Of a DNA stretch of 49,592 bases, positions 19,665 through 28,300 are shown piece after piece. A program made the position numbers and the translations under genes. The notes under the pieces were generated by a model. That model ran no database searches and was not told the origin of the DNA. It was given only the letters and a program-made list of their open reading frames with translations. The stretch's first letter is position 1; every line of letters begins with the position of its first letter. Source of the stretch: Campylobacterales bacterium (lineage in GTDB: Bacteria > Campylobacterota > Campylobacteria > Campylobacterales > Sulfurospirillaceae); NCBI GenBank assembly GCA_024280575.1, contig JAJRPV010000014.1:1-49592 (forward strand), given 5' to 3'.

Positions 19665-20544
19665 CACTACAAAAAAAGCTACTATTGTATCAAGCCTTAC
19701 GGCTAGCATACTGATAATCATAAAACTAGCCATTGGGATACTTAGTGGTTCAGTGGCAGTTCTTGCTAGCGCTATCGATTCTATATTAGATTTAATAGTT
19801 TCTGCATTTAACTATTTTGCTATAAGCAAATCCGAAAAACCAGCTGACGAACAGTTTAACTACGGAAGAGGAAAAGTCGAGGCATTGGCTGCTGTTATCG
19901 AAGGTACCGTTATCACAATGTCTGGTATATTCATATTTTATGAAGCTATCAAAAAAGCTTATCGTGGTGAGATTGTAAGTCACCTCACACCCTCTATAAT
20001 CGTCATGGTTGTATCTTTGATTTTAACTTTAACTCTTGTTATGTTTTTAAATTTTGTGGCAAAAAAAACAGAAAATATGGTCATAAAAGCTGATGCCTTG
20101 CACTATAAAACGGATATATACAGCAATGGAATAATCCTCCTATCTCTTATTGTCATACATTTTACAGATTTTTATCTTATAGATTCCATCATGGGTGTTA
20201 TTATCTCTATCTACATTATATATTCGGCTTATGAAATTATAAAAGATGGTGTTTATATGTTGCTAGATGCATCACTTGATAAAAAAATTGTAGAAAAAAT
20301 TGAAAACATAATAAAAGAAGAAAAAGTTGTAAATGATTATCATTTTTTAAAGACTAGAAGATCAGGAAACACAAATTTTGTTGATGTTCATCTAGTGTTT
20401 AACACTGATATTTCACTTCTTGATGCACACAGAGCAGCCGACAGAGTTGAAGATAAAATCAGAGAAATAAATAAAAAAGATGAGTGGATTATAAATACCC
20501 ACCTCGATCCATACGATGATTCGGAGATTAATCCAAATCTCTAG
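19661..20544 (+). pseudogene. Cation diffusion facilitator transporter, frameshifted at codon 6
   Basis: ATG 19661 overlaps the aguA stop (ATGA). After five codons the frame must shift by one at a run of seven A (19671-19677) to enter the long frame that continues ATIVSSLTASILIIIKLAIGILSGS and onward. The shifted frame shows CDF features: DSILDLIVSAFNYFA in TM2, YGRGKVEALAA loop, D in HYKTDIYSNG (TM5), and a C-terminal cytoplasmic domain (about the last 85 residues). CDF proteins export Zn, Fe, Mn or similar ions by proton exchange. The span is 3n+2, so one base is missing relative to an intact ~294-residue gene. The run forms A AAA AAG in the correct phase for -1 ribosomal slippage. An internal GTG at 19753 could make a shortened form lacking TM1. 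Confidence 0.85.
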
Positions 20545-20858
20545 CTACTCTCTTTCATCGGACAATCTCTTCTATCACAACAGTATTTGTCTTGCCCTCG
20601 TTGCCAAGCATGCCCGAAACCTTTGCCTTTTCCTATGGGTGTAACTTCTATATGCGATGCTTCTGCTTTGCTAAGAGCCAAACAAGAAGAACATTCTATC
20701 TTTACATGTAGGCTGTCGCTCCCAAATGTTCTTCTACAAACTCTTAAAATTATTCCTGGACTCAAGCCCATGGCAGAAAATCTTTTTTTCAAATCATTTT
20801 CTAAATTTACACTCTCCACCATGGCTCTTCGACCTTTATCTAATTCATTTAATTTCAT
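20541..20858 (-). CDS. FeoA-domain protein with Cys-containing C-terminal tail
   Basis: 105 residues. Residues 1-75 form an SH3-like FeoA domain (LDKGRRAMVESV, FSAMGLSPGIILRVCRR, VKIECSSCLALSKAEASHIEV). A 25-residue extension ends YCCDRRDCPMKESS with three Cys, and two further Cys pair inside the domain, unlike plain FeoA. FeoA proteins modulate the FeoB iron transporter; the Cys tail could bind a metal or Fe-S cluster as FeoC proteins do, by inference. It lies 24 bp downstream of feoB on the same strand and overlaps the convergent CDF gene by 4 bp. Contains TACATGTAG at 20703. Confidence 0.88.
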   Translation of the reverse strand: MKLNELDKGRRAMVESVNLENDLKKRFSAMGLSPGIILRVCRRTFGSDSLHVKIECSSCLALSKAEASHIEVTPIGKGKGFGHAWQRGQDKYCCDRRDCPMKESS

Positions 20859-20882
20859 AACAATATTGTATTATAAAAACAC

Positions 20883-22984
20883 TTAATAGCCCATCAAGGC
20901 TAAAGTTTTATATACCGCATAAGCCAATAACCATGCTACTACATTTGGGTAAATTGTGTAAAATACTCTCCAAGCCCATTGTGGAACTTCTGCATAAAAT
21001 GTTCCCATCGCTGCTAAACAAGGAGAATAAATCATTATGATTATAATGAGTGCTATTGCAGATTTAAAATCTACATTTTGTCTTATTTTTTCAATCAATC
21101 CCTTGCTCGTCTCATTTGCTCCGCCCATAGCATATAATGTTCCCAAAGTGGATACCACAACTTCCTTGGCACTAAGTCCAGCTACCACAGCCACACTTAA
21201 TCTCCAGTCAAACCCCAGTGGCGCAAAAACAGGTTGTATAAATTTTCCAAAATCTCCCAAATAACTATCTTCTAGCAATTTTGCATTTAACTCATTTTTA
21301 AGCTCTCTTTTTTACTTGTATCTACTGTTTGCTCTATCTTGGTATTATAATTTTGCACTATAGTATCATTCACGGGATATGAACTTAAAAACCATATTAC
21401 CATAGCAGCTATCGCTATAAAAGTTCCTGCTTTTTGTAAAAACATCTTTGTTTTTATCCATAGATCCATACCTAGTGCTTTAAATGAAGGAAATCTATAT
21501 GGTGGCATCTCCATAACAAACGGTTCAGGCTCACCTTTAAACAAAACTGTTCTTAAGATTTTTGCAACAACTAAACCTAAAAATGCACCACCTATATAGA
21601 TATAAAAAAGCATATTACCTGGATTGCTATTTATAAAAAATGCTGAAACCAACAGTACATATATAGGTAATCTTGCTCCACAACTCATAAAACCCAAAAC
21701 AAGCATCGTTATAATTCTGTCTTTTGGATTTTTTAGAGTCCTAGCTGCCATATATGCGGGAACTGTGCATCCAAAACCACTAACAAGAGGAACAAAAGCT
21801 TTTCCCTGCAGACCAAATCTTTTCAAAAATCCATCCATCAGATATGCGGCTCTACTCATATATCCTGTTTGTTCAAGCAAATTTAAACCTAAAAACAGTA
21901 CTAAGATATTTGGCAAAAACATGATTATCGCACCAACTGCCGGCAAAATACCCTGTGTCAATACCGAATTAAATATCCCTTTAGGCAAAAAATCAGCTAA
22001 AAATGAAGAAGTCTCACCAAAGATATTGGCTATCACATTCATAGGATAATTTCCCAATACAAATGTAAGCTGAAAAAGAGCCCACATAAAAAATAAAAAT
22101 ATAGGAAGTCCGAAAATTGGGTGAATCAAAAAGTTATCTAATTTTTCACTAAGAGATTCGTCATCTTCTTCCATATCCAATGCTTCCATCTGTAAATTAT
22201 ATGAGATGGCAGCTCGCTCATTTGCCAATATATCGGTCGTGCTCTCCTCGTCAAATTCGGATTCTAGTTCTTTATACATCTTTTCAAGTGCATTGTGAGC
22301 TTCTATAAATATAGGCAAATCATGAATCATTTTATATACATCTTCATCTCTGTCCAAAAGCCTGATGGCTAGAAATCTTGAATAATCAGGACTCTTAAAA
22401 TGGGGAGATTTTCTAAGAATCTTTGCCAACTCTTCCACTCTTAGCTCAACTTTTTCATTGTAATATATCTTATTTTTAGCAAGCGGAGCATTATAAAGCT
22501 TGATAATTTGAGTTACAATTTCTTCAACACCCCTGTTCTCTTTAGCTGATGTTAAAACAATAGGAATTCCCAACAATTCTTCAAGCTTATGCTTATTAAG
22601 CAAACCGCCTTTTTTCTCTACCTCATCTATCATGTTTATAACCAGAATGGTCTTTTTATGCATATCAAGCAATTGCATAGTAAAAATCAGATTTCTTGAA
22701 AGTGTATTTGCATCAACAACATTTACCACCACATCATAATCTTCATTAATCAAAAAGTCTTTTGCAACCTGCTCTTCGGGTGTATAGGCATTTAGTGCAT
22801 AAATTCCCGGTAAATCAGTCATCTTGATATCATAGTCATCTCTTTTGAGGTAAACTTCTTTTTTTTCAACTGTTACACCACTGAAATTACCAACATGAAG
22901 CTTCGCATTGCTAAGTGCATTTATGATTGAGCTTTTGCCAACATTCGGTTGTCCGACTATCGCAACTTTTATCTCGCTACTCAT
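20883..22984 (-). pseudogene. feoB: Ferrous iron transporter FeoB, frameshifted near residue 565
   Basis: Inner-membrane Fe(II) importer with an N-terminal GTPase. The first frame (22984-21287) has G1 GQPNVGKS (11-18), DLPGIYAL, and NMID, then helical spacer and the Gate/membrane domains (SGFGCTVPAYMAARTL). It ends shortly after KKESL at an AAAAA run (21295-21299 on + strand). The remaining ~135 residues, with GLSAKEVVVSTLGTLYAMGG and the last helices, continue in the -1 frame to 20883. Adding one A restores a ~700-residue protein, the family length. Sequencing error, a recent deletion or slippage are all possible. It overlaps feoA (22977) by 8 bp. Confidence 0.93.
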
Positions 22985-23210
22985 GTAATCCCTTTACTGC
23001 TATACTATGAGCTTCTTCTTCTCTTAGTGCTACTTTTGTATTGTTGCTGAGTATATCCCAAGTCTGTCTTGCTAGCGTATGAGCTACAACTTTAACTTTT
23101 GCACCTTTTACAATACCCATAGACAAGAGTCTGCCTTTAACCGGTTCTTTTGCCAATATCTTTTGCACGATTGCTTCTTCATCAATTTTCAAATCAGAAA
23201 TTGTTTTCAA
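22977..23210 (-). CDS. feoA: FeoA, cytosolic partner of FeoB
   Basis: 77 residues, standard length: an SH3-like small protein needed for FeoB activity. Motif LLSMGIVKGAKVKVVAHT matches the FeoA core. The start is TTG at 23210, chosen because AGAGGA sits 7 nt upstream and family alignment places the start here. The 3' end overlaps feoB by 8 bp, so the pair is coupled. A Fur-type palindrome lies 62 bp upstream, so iron repression is expected. Confidence 0.94.
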   Translation of the reverse strand: MKTISDLKIDEEAIVQKILAKEPVKGRLLSMGIVKGAKVKVVAHTLARQTWDILSNNTKVALREEEAHSIAVKGLHE

Positions 23211-23271
23211 TTTGTGTCCTCTTGTAAATTATTTTAAAATATTATCAAAATAATAATTAAAATGTCCTTAG

Positions 23272-23290
23272 ATTGATAATCATTATCAAT
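23272..23290. promoter_or_regulatory. Fur box
   Basis: ATTGATAAT C ATTATCAAT is a perfect 9-1-9 palindrome and close to the GATAAT-based Fur consensus. It lies between divergent feoA (start 23210) and aguB (start 23331), and so may repress feoAB under iron sufficiency; an effect on aguB is possible. Confidence 0.85.
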
Positions 23291-23317
23291 ATATATTAGT
23301 TACTATTCACATTATGA

Positions 23318-23323
23318 TATAAT
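23318..23323 (+). promoter_or_regulatory. Extended -10 box for aguB, possibly leaderless mRNA
   Basis: TGATATAAT (23315-23323) is an extended -10. Its predicted start lies at about 23330, one base before ATG 23331. No Shine-Dalgarno sequence precedes the ATG. Confidence 0.5.
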
Positions 23324-23330
23324 TTTACTC

Positions 23331-24203
23331 ATGAAAACAGCACTTATTCAACACAAATCATATAAAACAGAAGAACAAACTATACAAAAGAGTCTTGAAT
23401 TAATACAAAAAGCTGCACTTGACGGGGCAGAGCTTATTGTTCTGCAAGAATTACATCAAAACAGATACTTTTGTATAAATGAAGATACGAACAACTTTAA
23501 ACTAGCACAAAACTGGCAAAATGATCTGAAATTCTGGTCTGAGGTTGCTGAAAAAAATAAGATTGTTTTAGTAACTTCTTTATTTGAAAAAAGAACGGCA
23601 GGCATTTACCACAACACGGCAGTAGTTTTCGAAAAAGACGGGAGCATCGCAGGAAAATATAGAAAAATGCACATACCTGATGACCCGGGATTTTATGAGA
23701 AGTTCTATTTTACTCCTGGAGATTTAGGATTTGAGCCTATTCAAACTAGCATAGGAAAACTGGGTGTTCTAATTTGCTGGGATCAATGGTTTCCGGAAGC
23801 TGCAAGACTGATGGCATTAAAAGGCGCTAAAATTTTAATATATCCAACTGCTATTGGCTGGTTTTATGAAGACAATGAAGAAGAAAAGCAAAGACAATTA
23901 GATGCTTGGATAACAGTACAAAGAGGCCATGCAATTGCAAATAATCTTCCTTTGATTTCTGTTAATAGAGTAGGAAAAGAATCAGATAATCTTGGGCAAA
24001 TTGACGGCATAAGGTTTTGGGGAAACTCTTTCATTGCTGGAGCTCAGGGAGAATTTTTAGCAAAAGCTTCTAGTAACAAAGAAGAGATAATTATTTGCGA
24101 TATAGACCTTAAAGAAAGCGAAAAAACTAGAGAAATATGGCCATTTTTTAGAGATAGAAGAATTGAAAGTTATAAAAATCTTAATAAAAGATATATAAAC
24201 TAG
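23331..24203 (+). CDS. aguB: N-carbamoylputrescine amidase
   Basis: 290 residues, nitrilase superfamily. The catalytic triad is visible: E40 in VLQELHQNRYFC, K112 in KYRKMHIPDDPGF, and C149 in VLICWDQWFPE. The HIPDDPGFYEKFYF and CWDQWFPEAAR context is typical of AguB rather than other nitrilases. It hydrolyses N-carbamoylputrescine to putrescine, CO2 and ammonia. Its partner aguA is 3.7 kb upstream on the same strand but carries a stop codon. It is divergent from feoA with a Fur box between, and has no ribosome site before ATG. A bidirectional terminator follows. Confidence 0.96.
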   Translation: MKTALIQHKSYKTEEQTIQKSLELIQKAALDGAELIVLQELHQNRYFCINEDTNNFKLAQNWQNDLKFWSEVAEKNKIVLVTSLFEKRTAGIYHNTAVVFEKDGSIAGKYRKMHIPDDPGFYEKFYFTPGDLGFEPIQTSIGKLGVLICWDQWFPEAARLMALKGAKILIYPTAIGWFYEDNEEEKQRQLDAWITVQRGHAIANNLPLISVNRVGKESDNLGQIDGIRFWGNSFIAGAQGEFLAKASSNKEEIIICDIDLKESEKTREIWPFFRDRRIESYKNLNKRYIN

Positions 24204-24234
24204 AGAGACTGCCATTATAAGCAGTCTCTCTTTG
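24202..24234. terminator. Terminator between aguB and AOR
   Basis: AGAGAGACTGC (24202-24212) pairs perfectly with GCAGTCTCTCT (24221-24231) over an 8-nt loop, then TTT. It lies between two convergent genes and can serve both. Confidence 0.85.
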
Positions 24235-24236
24235 AC

Positions 24237-26111
24237 TTAAAAATCTCTAAGAGATTCTTGTATTCCTTTATGCATTCCATACCAAAAACTCATAGCTGCT
24301 TCGTGTTTGTCTTTATTGAAACAGTTTAGCCATTTTATAAGTTCAGGGTCATTATTTTTATCAACAATATGTTTTCTTTGCAAAAAAGTATATATAATAT
24401 CCACACTTCTTTCTGACTCCCAGAACACTGAAGAATTACGCCCGTTTATACGGCTGGCTGTAATATGACCATTTCTTAGATATTGTTCTTTTAATCCATA
24501 TAATGATTCCATAACTTCTGGCATCATCTCTTCAGCCCATTGCCTGTGGAAACGACAAAATCCCATGTTATCTAGCACTAATTCACCTTTTAATCTAGCA
24601 GCTCCAGACCTACCCAACTCTCTTGGTGGAACAAAATTTGGTCCATAATACATGTAGTATTTTCCCATCATGGACATAGGAGAGAGAACTCCTGGAGTCC
24701 AATACTGATTTGGAACCATCCATCCTTTTCTTGCATAAGCAGTATATACAAAAGCATCCAATATTTTTTTATTTTTTGTTTTAGATAATTTGTGAGCAAA
24801 AGCACGCGCACCGTCTTTTAAATCAAGCTTACCCTTTTTATCAATAATATTATCTAAAATTGCCACACCTATGTCAGCATTATGCATAGATGAAGACACA
24901 ACATCAAAACCTTCTGCTGAAAACTCCGGTATATCTTTTACGCCTAAATCTTCTGGCTTCAAATATCCTTCAGATAAGCATTCCATAAGCCAAGAAATTA
25001 CTCCGCCTACTGAAATAGCATCAAAACCATACATATCAGCATAATGATTTAACTTCTCAGCCGCTCTTTGATCAAAGATGCCAGATAACGGACCCATTGT
25101 CTGATATGGTTCGTAGTCTTTTTTGTATTTATCATTCATCTTCTTGCAAACTGCTGCACATGGTTCACCACAGTTTTTTTCACTTTTTGTTGCAATAGTC
25201 TCATCATTAAACTGCTTTAGATAATGACCAAGAACAAACTTTTTATGGATATTCACTCTTTCTTCTTCTTCCATATAGATACTTTTGTAGTTAAAGGAGA
25301 ACATACTTCCACCCAAACTTGCATAATTTACGCCAAGTGTTCCTCCTGTTTCAAAATGAGGATCAAAACGATACTTGGTAGTTGCTTCCATATCTTTAGT
25401 GGATAGTTTCATATTGTATTTATCTTTAAACCATTGGTCTGCAACTTTTCTATCACGAAAATCATCTTCGATAAATGTACCTCCATATATAATAGCTACA
25501 ATTCCATGCTCTTGAAACATTTTTGACCCGAAACCTCCTCTACCTGCCCAAGTATCAACATATGTTAGTTTGCCTTTTTTGATTGGTACCGAACAGATTG
25601 AGCCAAAATCTGTAGACTCAGATGCCGGTCCTGTTGCCAAAATACGAGGTTCTGTACCGTATTCGCTTCCAAAAGTATCAAGTGCATACTGCATCAAAGA
25701 GTAAACACCACCTCTTCCTTCTTTCCATATTGCCTCTATATCTACCGGATGAATTCTAGATTGAATTTCACCACCTTGTTTACGATTTAAATACAATATT
25801 GATGGACTTGGTGCTTTACCAACGATAGAAAGCATATTTATACCAAGATTATCAAAAACCAATCCGGCTCCACCCATAGAAGAGACATAAAATCCTCCCC
25901 ATGCCGGTGAAAAGCCGGTAAACATCAAACGGTTTGATCCTGGAAAAATAGATCCTGCTAATACTCCTGTTCCGATATTTAAACTATTATGTTTTCCTGC
26001 TAAATGCAATCCTAAATCTATCGGACTAAAAAATTCCCCTAATTTATAACGGTTAACTCTATAAAATGATGTCGCGGCATCAATAAATAATACTTTTTGA
26101 TTTGTTTTCAT
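24237..26111 (-). CDS. Aldehyde ferredoxin oxidoreductase family protein (tungsten/molybdenum-pterin)
   Basis: 624 residues, the AOR family length. Family members oxidise aldehydes to carboxylic acids with a bis-pterin W (or Mo) centre and a nearby 4Fe-4S cluster, giving electrons to ferredoxin. The N-terminal pterin-binding domain starts KVLFIDAATSFYRV and contains TGFSPAWGGFYVSSMGGAGL (65-84) and TWAGRGGFGSKMF (187-199). Cluster cysteines fit C314, C318, C322 and C519 (NMGFCRFH). The substrate cannot be read from sequence. A divergent GntR/UTRA regulator starts 142 bp upstream, so expression is probably effector-controlled. No partner ferredoxin or pterin genes are in the window. Contains TACATGTAG at 24649. 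Confidence 0.93.
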   Translation of the reverse strand: MKTNQKVLFIDAATSFYRVNRYKLGEFFSPIDLGLHLAGKHNSLNIGTGVLAGSIFPGSNRLMFTGFSPAWGGFYVSSMGGAGLVFDNLGINMLSIVGKAPSPSILYLNRKQGGEIQSRIHPVDIEAIWKEGRGGVYSLMQYALDTFGSEYGTEPRILATGPASESTDFGSICSVPIKKGKLTYVDTWAGRGGFGSKMFQEHGIVAIIYGGTFIEDDFRDRKVADQWFKDKYNMKLSTKDMEATTKYRFDPHFETGGTLGVNYASLGGSMFSFNYKSIYMEEEERVNIHKKFVLGHYLKQFNDETIATKSEKNCGEPCAAVCKKMNDKYKKDYEPYQTMGPLSGIFDQRAAEKLNHYADMYGFDAISVGGVISWLMECLSEGYLKPEDLGVKDIPEFSAEGFDVVSSSMHNADIGVAILDNIIDKKGKLDLKDGARAFAHKLSKTKNKKILDAFVYTAYARKGWMVPNQYWTPGVLSPMSMMGKYYMYYGPNFVPPRELGRSGAARLKGELVLDNMGFCRFHRQWAEEMMPEVMESLYGLKEQYLRNGHITASRINGRNSSVFWESERSVDIIYTFLQRKHIVDKNNDPELIKWLNCFNKDKHEAAMSFWYGMHKGIQESLRDF

Positions 26112-26170
26112 GGAATTTCCTTGATTTATATTTATTATAATATTATAATGATAAATGTGTTAATATATAC

Positions 26171-26194
26171 TGAAATAGTAAATATTTTATTTCA
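26171..26194. promoter_or_regulatory. Inverted repeat in AOR-gntR gap, candidate operator
   Basis: TGAAATA (26171-26177) and TATTTCA (26188-26194) form an inverted repeat with a 10-nt AT spacer, between divergent genes. GntR proteins bind such AT-rich palindromes; assignment is by position. Confidence 0.4.
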
Positions 26195-26253
26195 TTTATG
26201 CAAGCATTATTGAAATTATCATGGCATATTGTCATATTTTGAAAGGTCAGATT

Positions 26254-26967
26254 TTGTTTGAAAACAGCGGTGTACCATTGTATGCACAACTTAAATATAA
26301 ATTATTAAAAGAGATAGAAGCCAACTATAAGCCTGGAGACTTATTGCTACCTGAGAGCAAACTTATTGCATTGTATAAAGTTAGTCGGATTACCGTTAGA
26401 AAAGCTATGGATGAGCTAGAGAGAGAAGGAATTATAACAAAAAAACAGGGAAAAGGCACCTATGTCAAAGAGAAAAAAATCTCATATGATGCAAATTCTA
26501 TTGGCTCTTTCACGCAGAGATTCAGAGAACAAAACCACTCTCTTAAAACAATAACTTTAGAATATGAAATAATCAAAACGGATCATTATGTGAAAGATTT
26601 ATTAAGATGTGATACTCTTCTTTGCATAAAAAGATTTAGAGTTTTAGATGATGTGCCATTTACTATTATGCAAAATTACATGGATTATGAAAAAGTACCT
26701 GATTTGCAAGAGAAGTTCAAAGAACAGTCTTTATATTCATTCTTAAAAAAAGAGTATGGCATAGAGTTTTATGGAGTTGTGGAAACAATAGAGGCAAAAG
26801 GCGCAACAAAACAGGAAGCAAAACAATTAGATATCAAAGAAGATTTTCCACTTTTTTCACTGCGTAGATTATCTAGTGCCAAAGATGGTAAGCTAGTAGA
26901 ATATTCAGATATCGTTATAAAATCAGATATGTATAAACATCAGATAACATTATCACGAGGAAAATAA
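26254..26967 (+). CDS. GntR-family regulator (HutC/UTRA type)
   Basis: About 237 residues. An N-terminal winged helix (VPLYAQLKYKLLKEIEANYKPGDLL... VSRITVRKAMDELEREGIITKKQGKGTYV) is followed by a UTRA effector domain (about residues 85-237). I chose TTG 26254 because AAAGG (26242-26246) is 7 nt upstream and the domain begins just after. ATG 26221 in the same frame is the alternative (248 residues) but lacks a ribosome site. It is divergent from the AOR gene and probably represses it until a small effector binds; this is inferred from context. Confidence 0.9.
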   Translation: MFENSGVPLYAQLKYKLLKEIEANYKPGDLLLPESKLIALYKVSRITVRKAMDELEREGIITKKQGKGTYVKEKKISYDANSIGSFTQRFREQNHSLKTITLEYEIIKTDHYVKDLLRCDTLLCIKRFRVLDDVPFTIMQNYMDYEKVPDLQEKFKEQSLYSFLKKEYGIEFYGVVETIEAKGATKQEAKQLDIKEDFPLFSLRRLSSAKDGKLVEYSDIVIKSDMYKHQITLSRGK

Positions 26968-27007
26968 ACTATAACAACTAATTTACGGTTGATATGGTTA
27001 CTTATTA

Positions 27008-28192
27008 TCACTTTATAAAATTTATTTTTGCCCTAAGTCCAAGAAAATTCTTAAAGCCTTTTTCTATTTTTGGCTCTATTTTACTGTTCATTGCTATTTC
27101 TATCTCTTTTTTATATTTAGCACTTACTTTTAAAAACTCTTTTCTTTTCTTTCCTCGCAAAATGGTTTTGGTTAATTGCACAGAATTTTCCGGATTTATG
27201 GCTTTTGAGCCACGATACAATCCAAAATGCAGATGAGGACCGGTGCTGAGTCCTGTTACACCGACATATCCTATAACCTGCCCTCTTTTTACATATTTGC
27301 CTCGCTTTATGCCTCGTCTAAATTTTTTAAGATGAGCATATAGAGTTTTATATACGCCCTCATGTTTGATGATAATAACCTTGCCATATCCGCCTTTTCT
27401 TCCCGCAAAAATAACTCTTCCGTCTCTTGCCGCTTTAACAGGAGTTCCTATTGGTGCGGCATAGTCTATACCTAAGTGAGCTCTATATATATGTAGTATT
27501 GGGTGCCATCTTTTATATGTAAAACGATCTGAAATACGAGTGTATTTAACAGGTAAAGCCAAGAAAAATCCTTCTATTTCTCTGCCTTTTTGATCATAAT
27601 ATCTCCCTTTGTTAAATAAAAATACAAAATGTTTTTTTCCATGCACCTCCACCATGGAAGCTTCTATTTCAGGAGAGCCAAACTGTCGCCCAAGCCTTGT
27701 TTTTTGTTTGTAAAAAATAACTAGCCTGTCCCCTTTTCTAATCCTTTTAAAATTAACACTTTTTTTATATGATTGTATAAATTGATATGCCAAAAGATAA
27801 TTTTTTGTTGCGTCTATAATATCTTGATAAGGAGATTTGACAATAGGAATACTCAATTTCTCCTCTTTCTCTTGGTAAATTATTGGTATAGTATCTAGTG
27901 AATATTTTCCATTTTCTTTTTTTATATGCAATTGTAATTCTTCGCCAACGGGAATCAAAACCTGTTCAATATTTTTCTTATCATCTCTTAATATCTGAAA
28001 TTTTACACCTGTTATTATCTCAGAAGTAAGCTCCTTTGTACTACCGTCTAAATTATAGTAAATACTCTGCGGAAGCGAATTATTTTTCAAAAAATTTAAA
28101 AAAGATTCACCACTTTTCCATTTTAACTCTTCCAAATAAGCGCCATTCACATACGAAAGCAACATAAAAATAACAATAAATATTCTATTCAT
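27008..28192 (-). CDS. csd3: M23 peptidoglycan endopeptidase, Csd3/HdpA-like
   Basis: 394 residues. N-terminal signal sequence (about 1-17, ending NGA), two regulatory domains (about 25-210), and a C-terminal LytM domain with zinc ligands H239 and D243 in HLGIDYAAP, plus H320 and H322 in HLHFGLY. Helicobacter Csd3/HdpA of this length and layout is a DD-carboxypeptidase/endopeptidase that trims peptidoglycan and is needed for helical shape. It lies in the periplasm. The gene is divergent from the pgbA-like gene. Shape function here is inferred from the family. Confidence 0.88.
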   Translation of the reverse strand: MNRIFIVIFMLLSYVNGAYLEELKWKSGESFLNFLKNNSLPQSIYYNLDGSTKELTSEIITGVKFQILRDDKKNIEQVLIPVGEELQLHIKKENGKYSLDTIPIIYQEKEEKLSIPIVKSPYQDIIDATKNYLLAYQFIQSYKKSVNFKRIRKGDRLVIFYKQKTRLGRQFGSPEIEASMVEVHGKKHFVFLFNKGRYYDQKGREIEGFFLALPVKYTRISDRFTYKRWHPILHIYRAHLGIDYAAPIGTPVKAARDGRVIFAGRKGGYGKVIIIKHEGVYKTLYAHLKKFRRGIKRGKYVKRGQVIGYVGVTGLSTGPHLHFGLYRGSKAINPENSVQLTKTILRGKKRKEFLKVSAKYKKEIEIAMNSKIEPKIEKGFKNFLGLRAKINFIK

Positions 28193-28269
28193 AAAAATCC
28201 TCTCTAAAAAAAAGACATATTTTAGCAGATAAGTCCTTATAAATCAGTAATAATTTAAAACAGTTATTG

Positions 28270-28275
28270 TATAAT
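28270..28275 (+). promoter_or_regulatory. -10 box for the pgbA-glcD-yihY genes
   Basis: TATAAT at 28270-28275 lies 25 nt before the TTG start at 28301, with AAAAGGGG (28289-28296) as a strong ribosome site. Confidence 0.6.
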
Positions 28276-28300
28276 CTACAAAAAAATAAAAGGGGTTCCT

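Noticed and set aside
21287-21302. Programmed -1 frameshift in feoB
   Set aside because: The A run lacks a proper X XXY YYZ heptamer (it is C TTA AAA A), so error or deletion is more likely than recoding here.
27711-27722. A CTGTCCCC-like match to the rpe repeat cassette
   Set aside because: It lies inside the csd3 coding sequence, lacks the core and hairpins, and is a short chance match.
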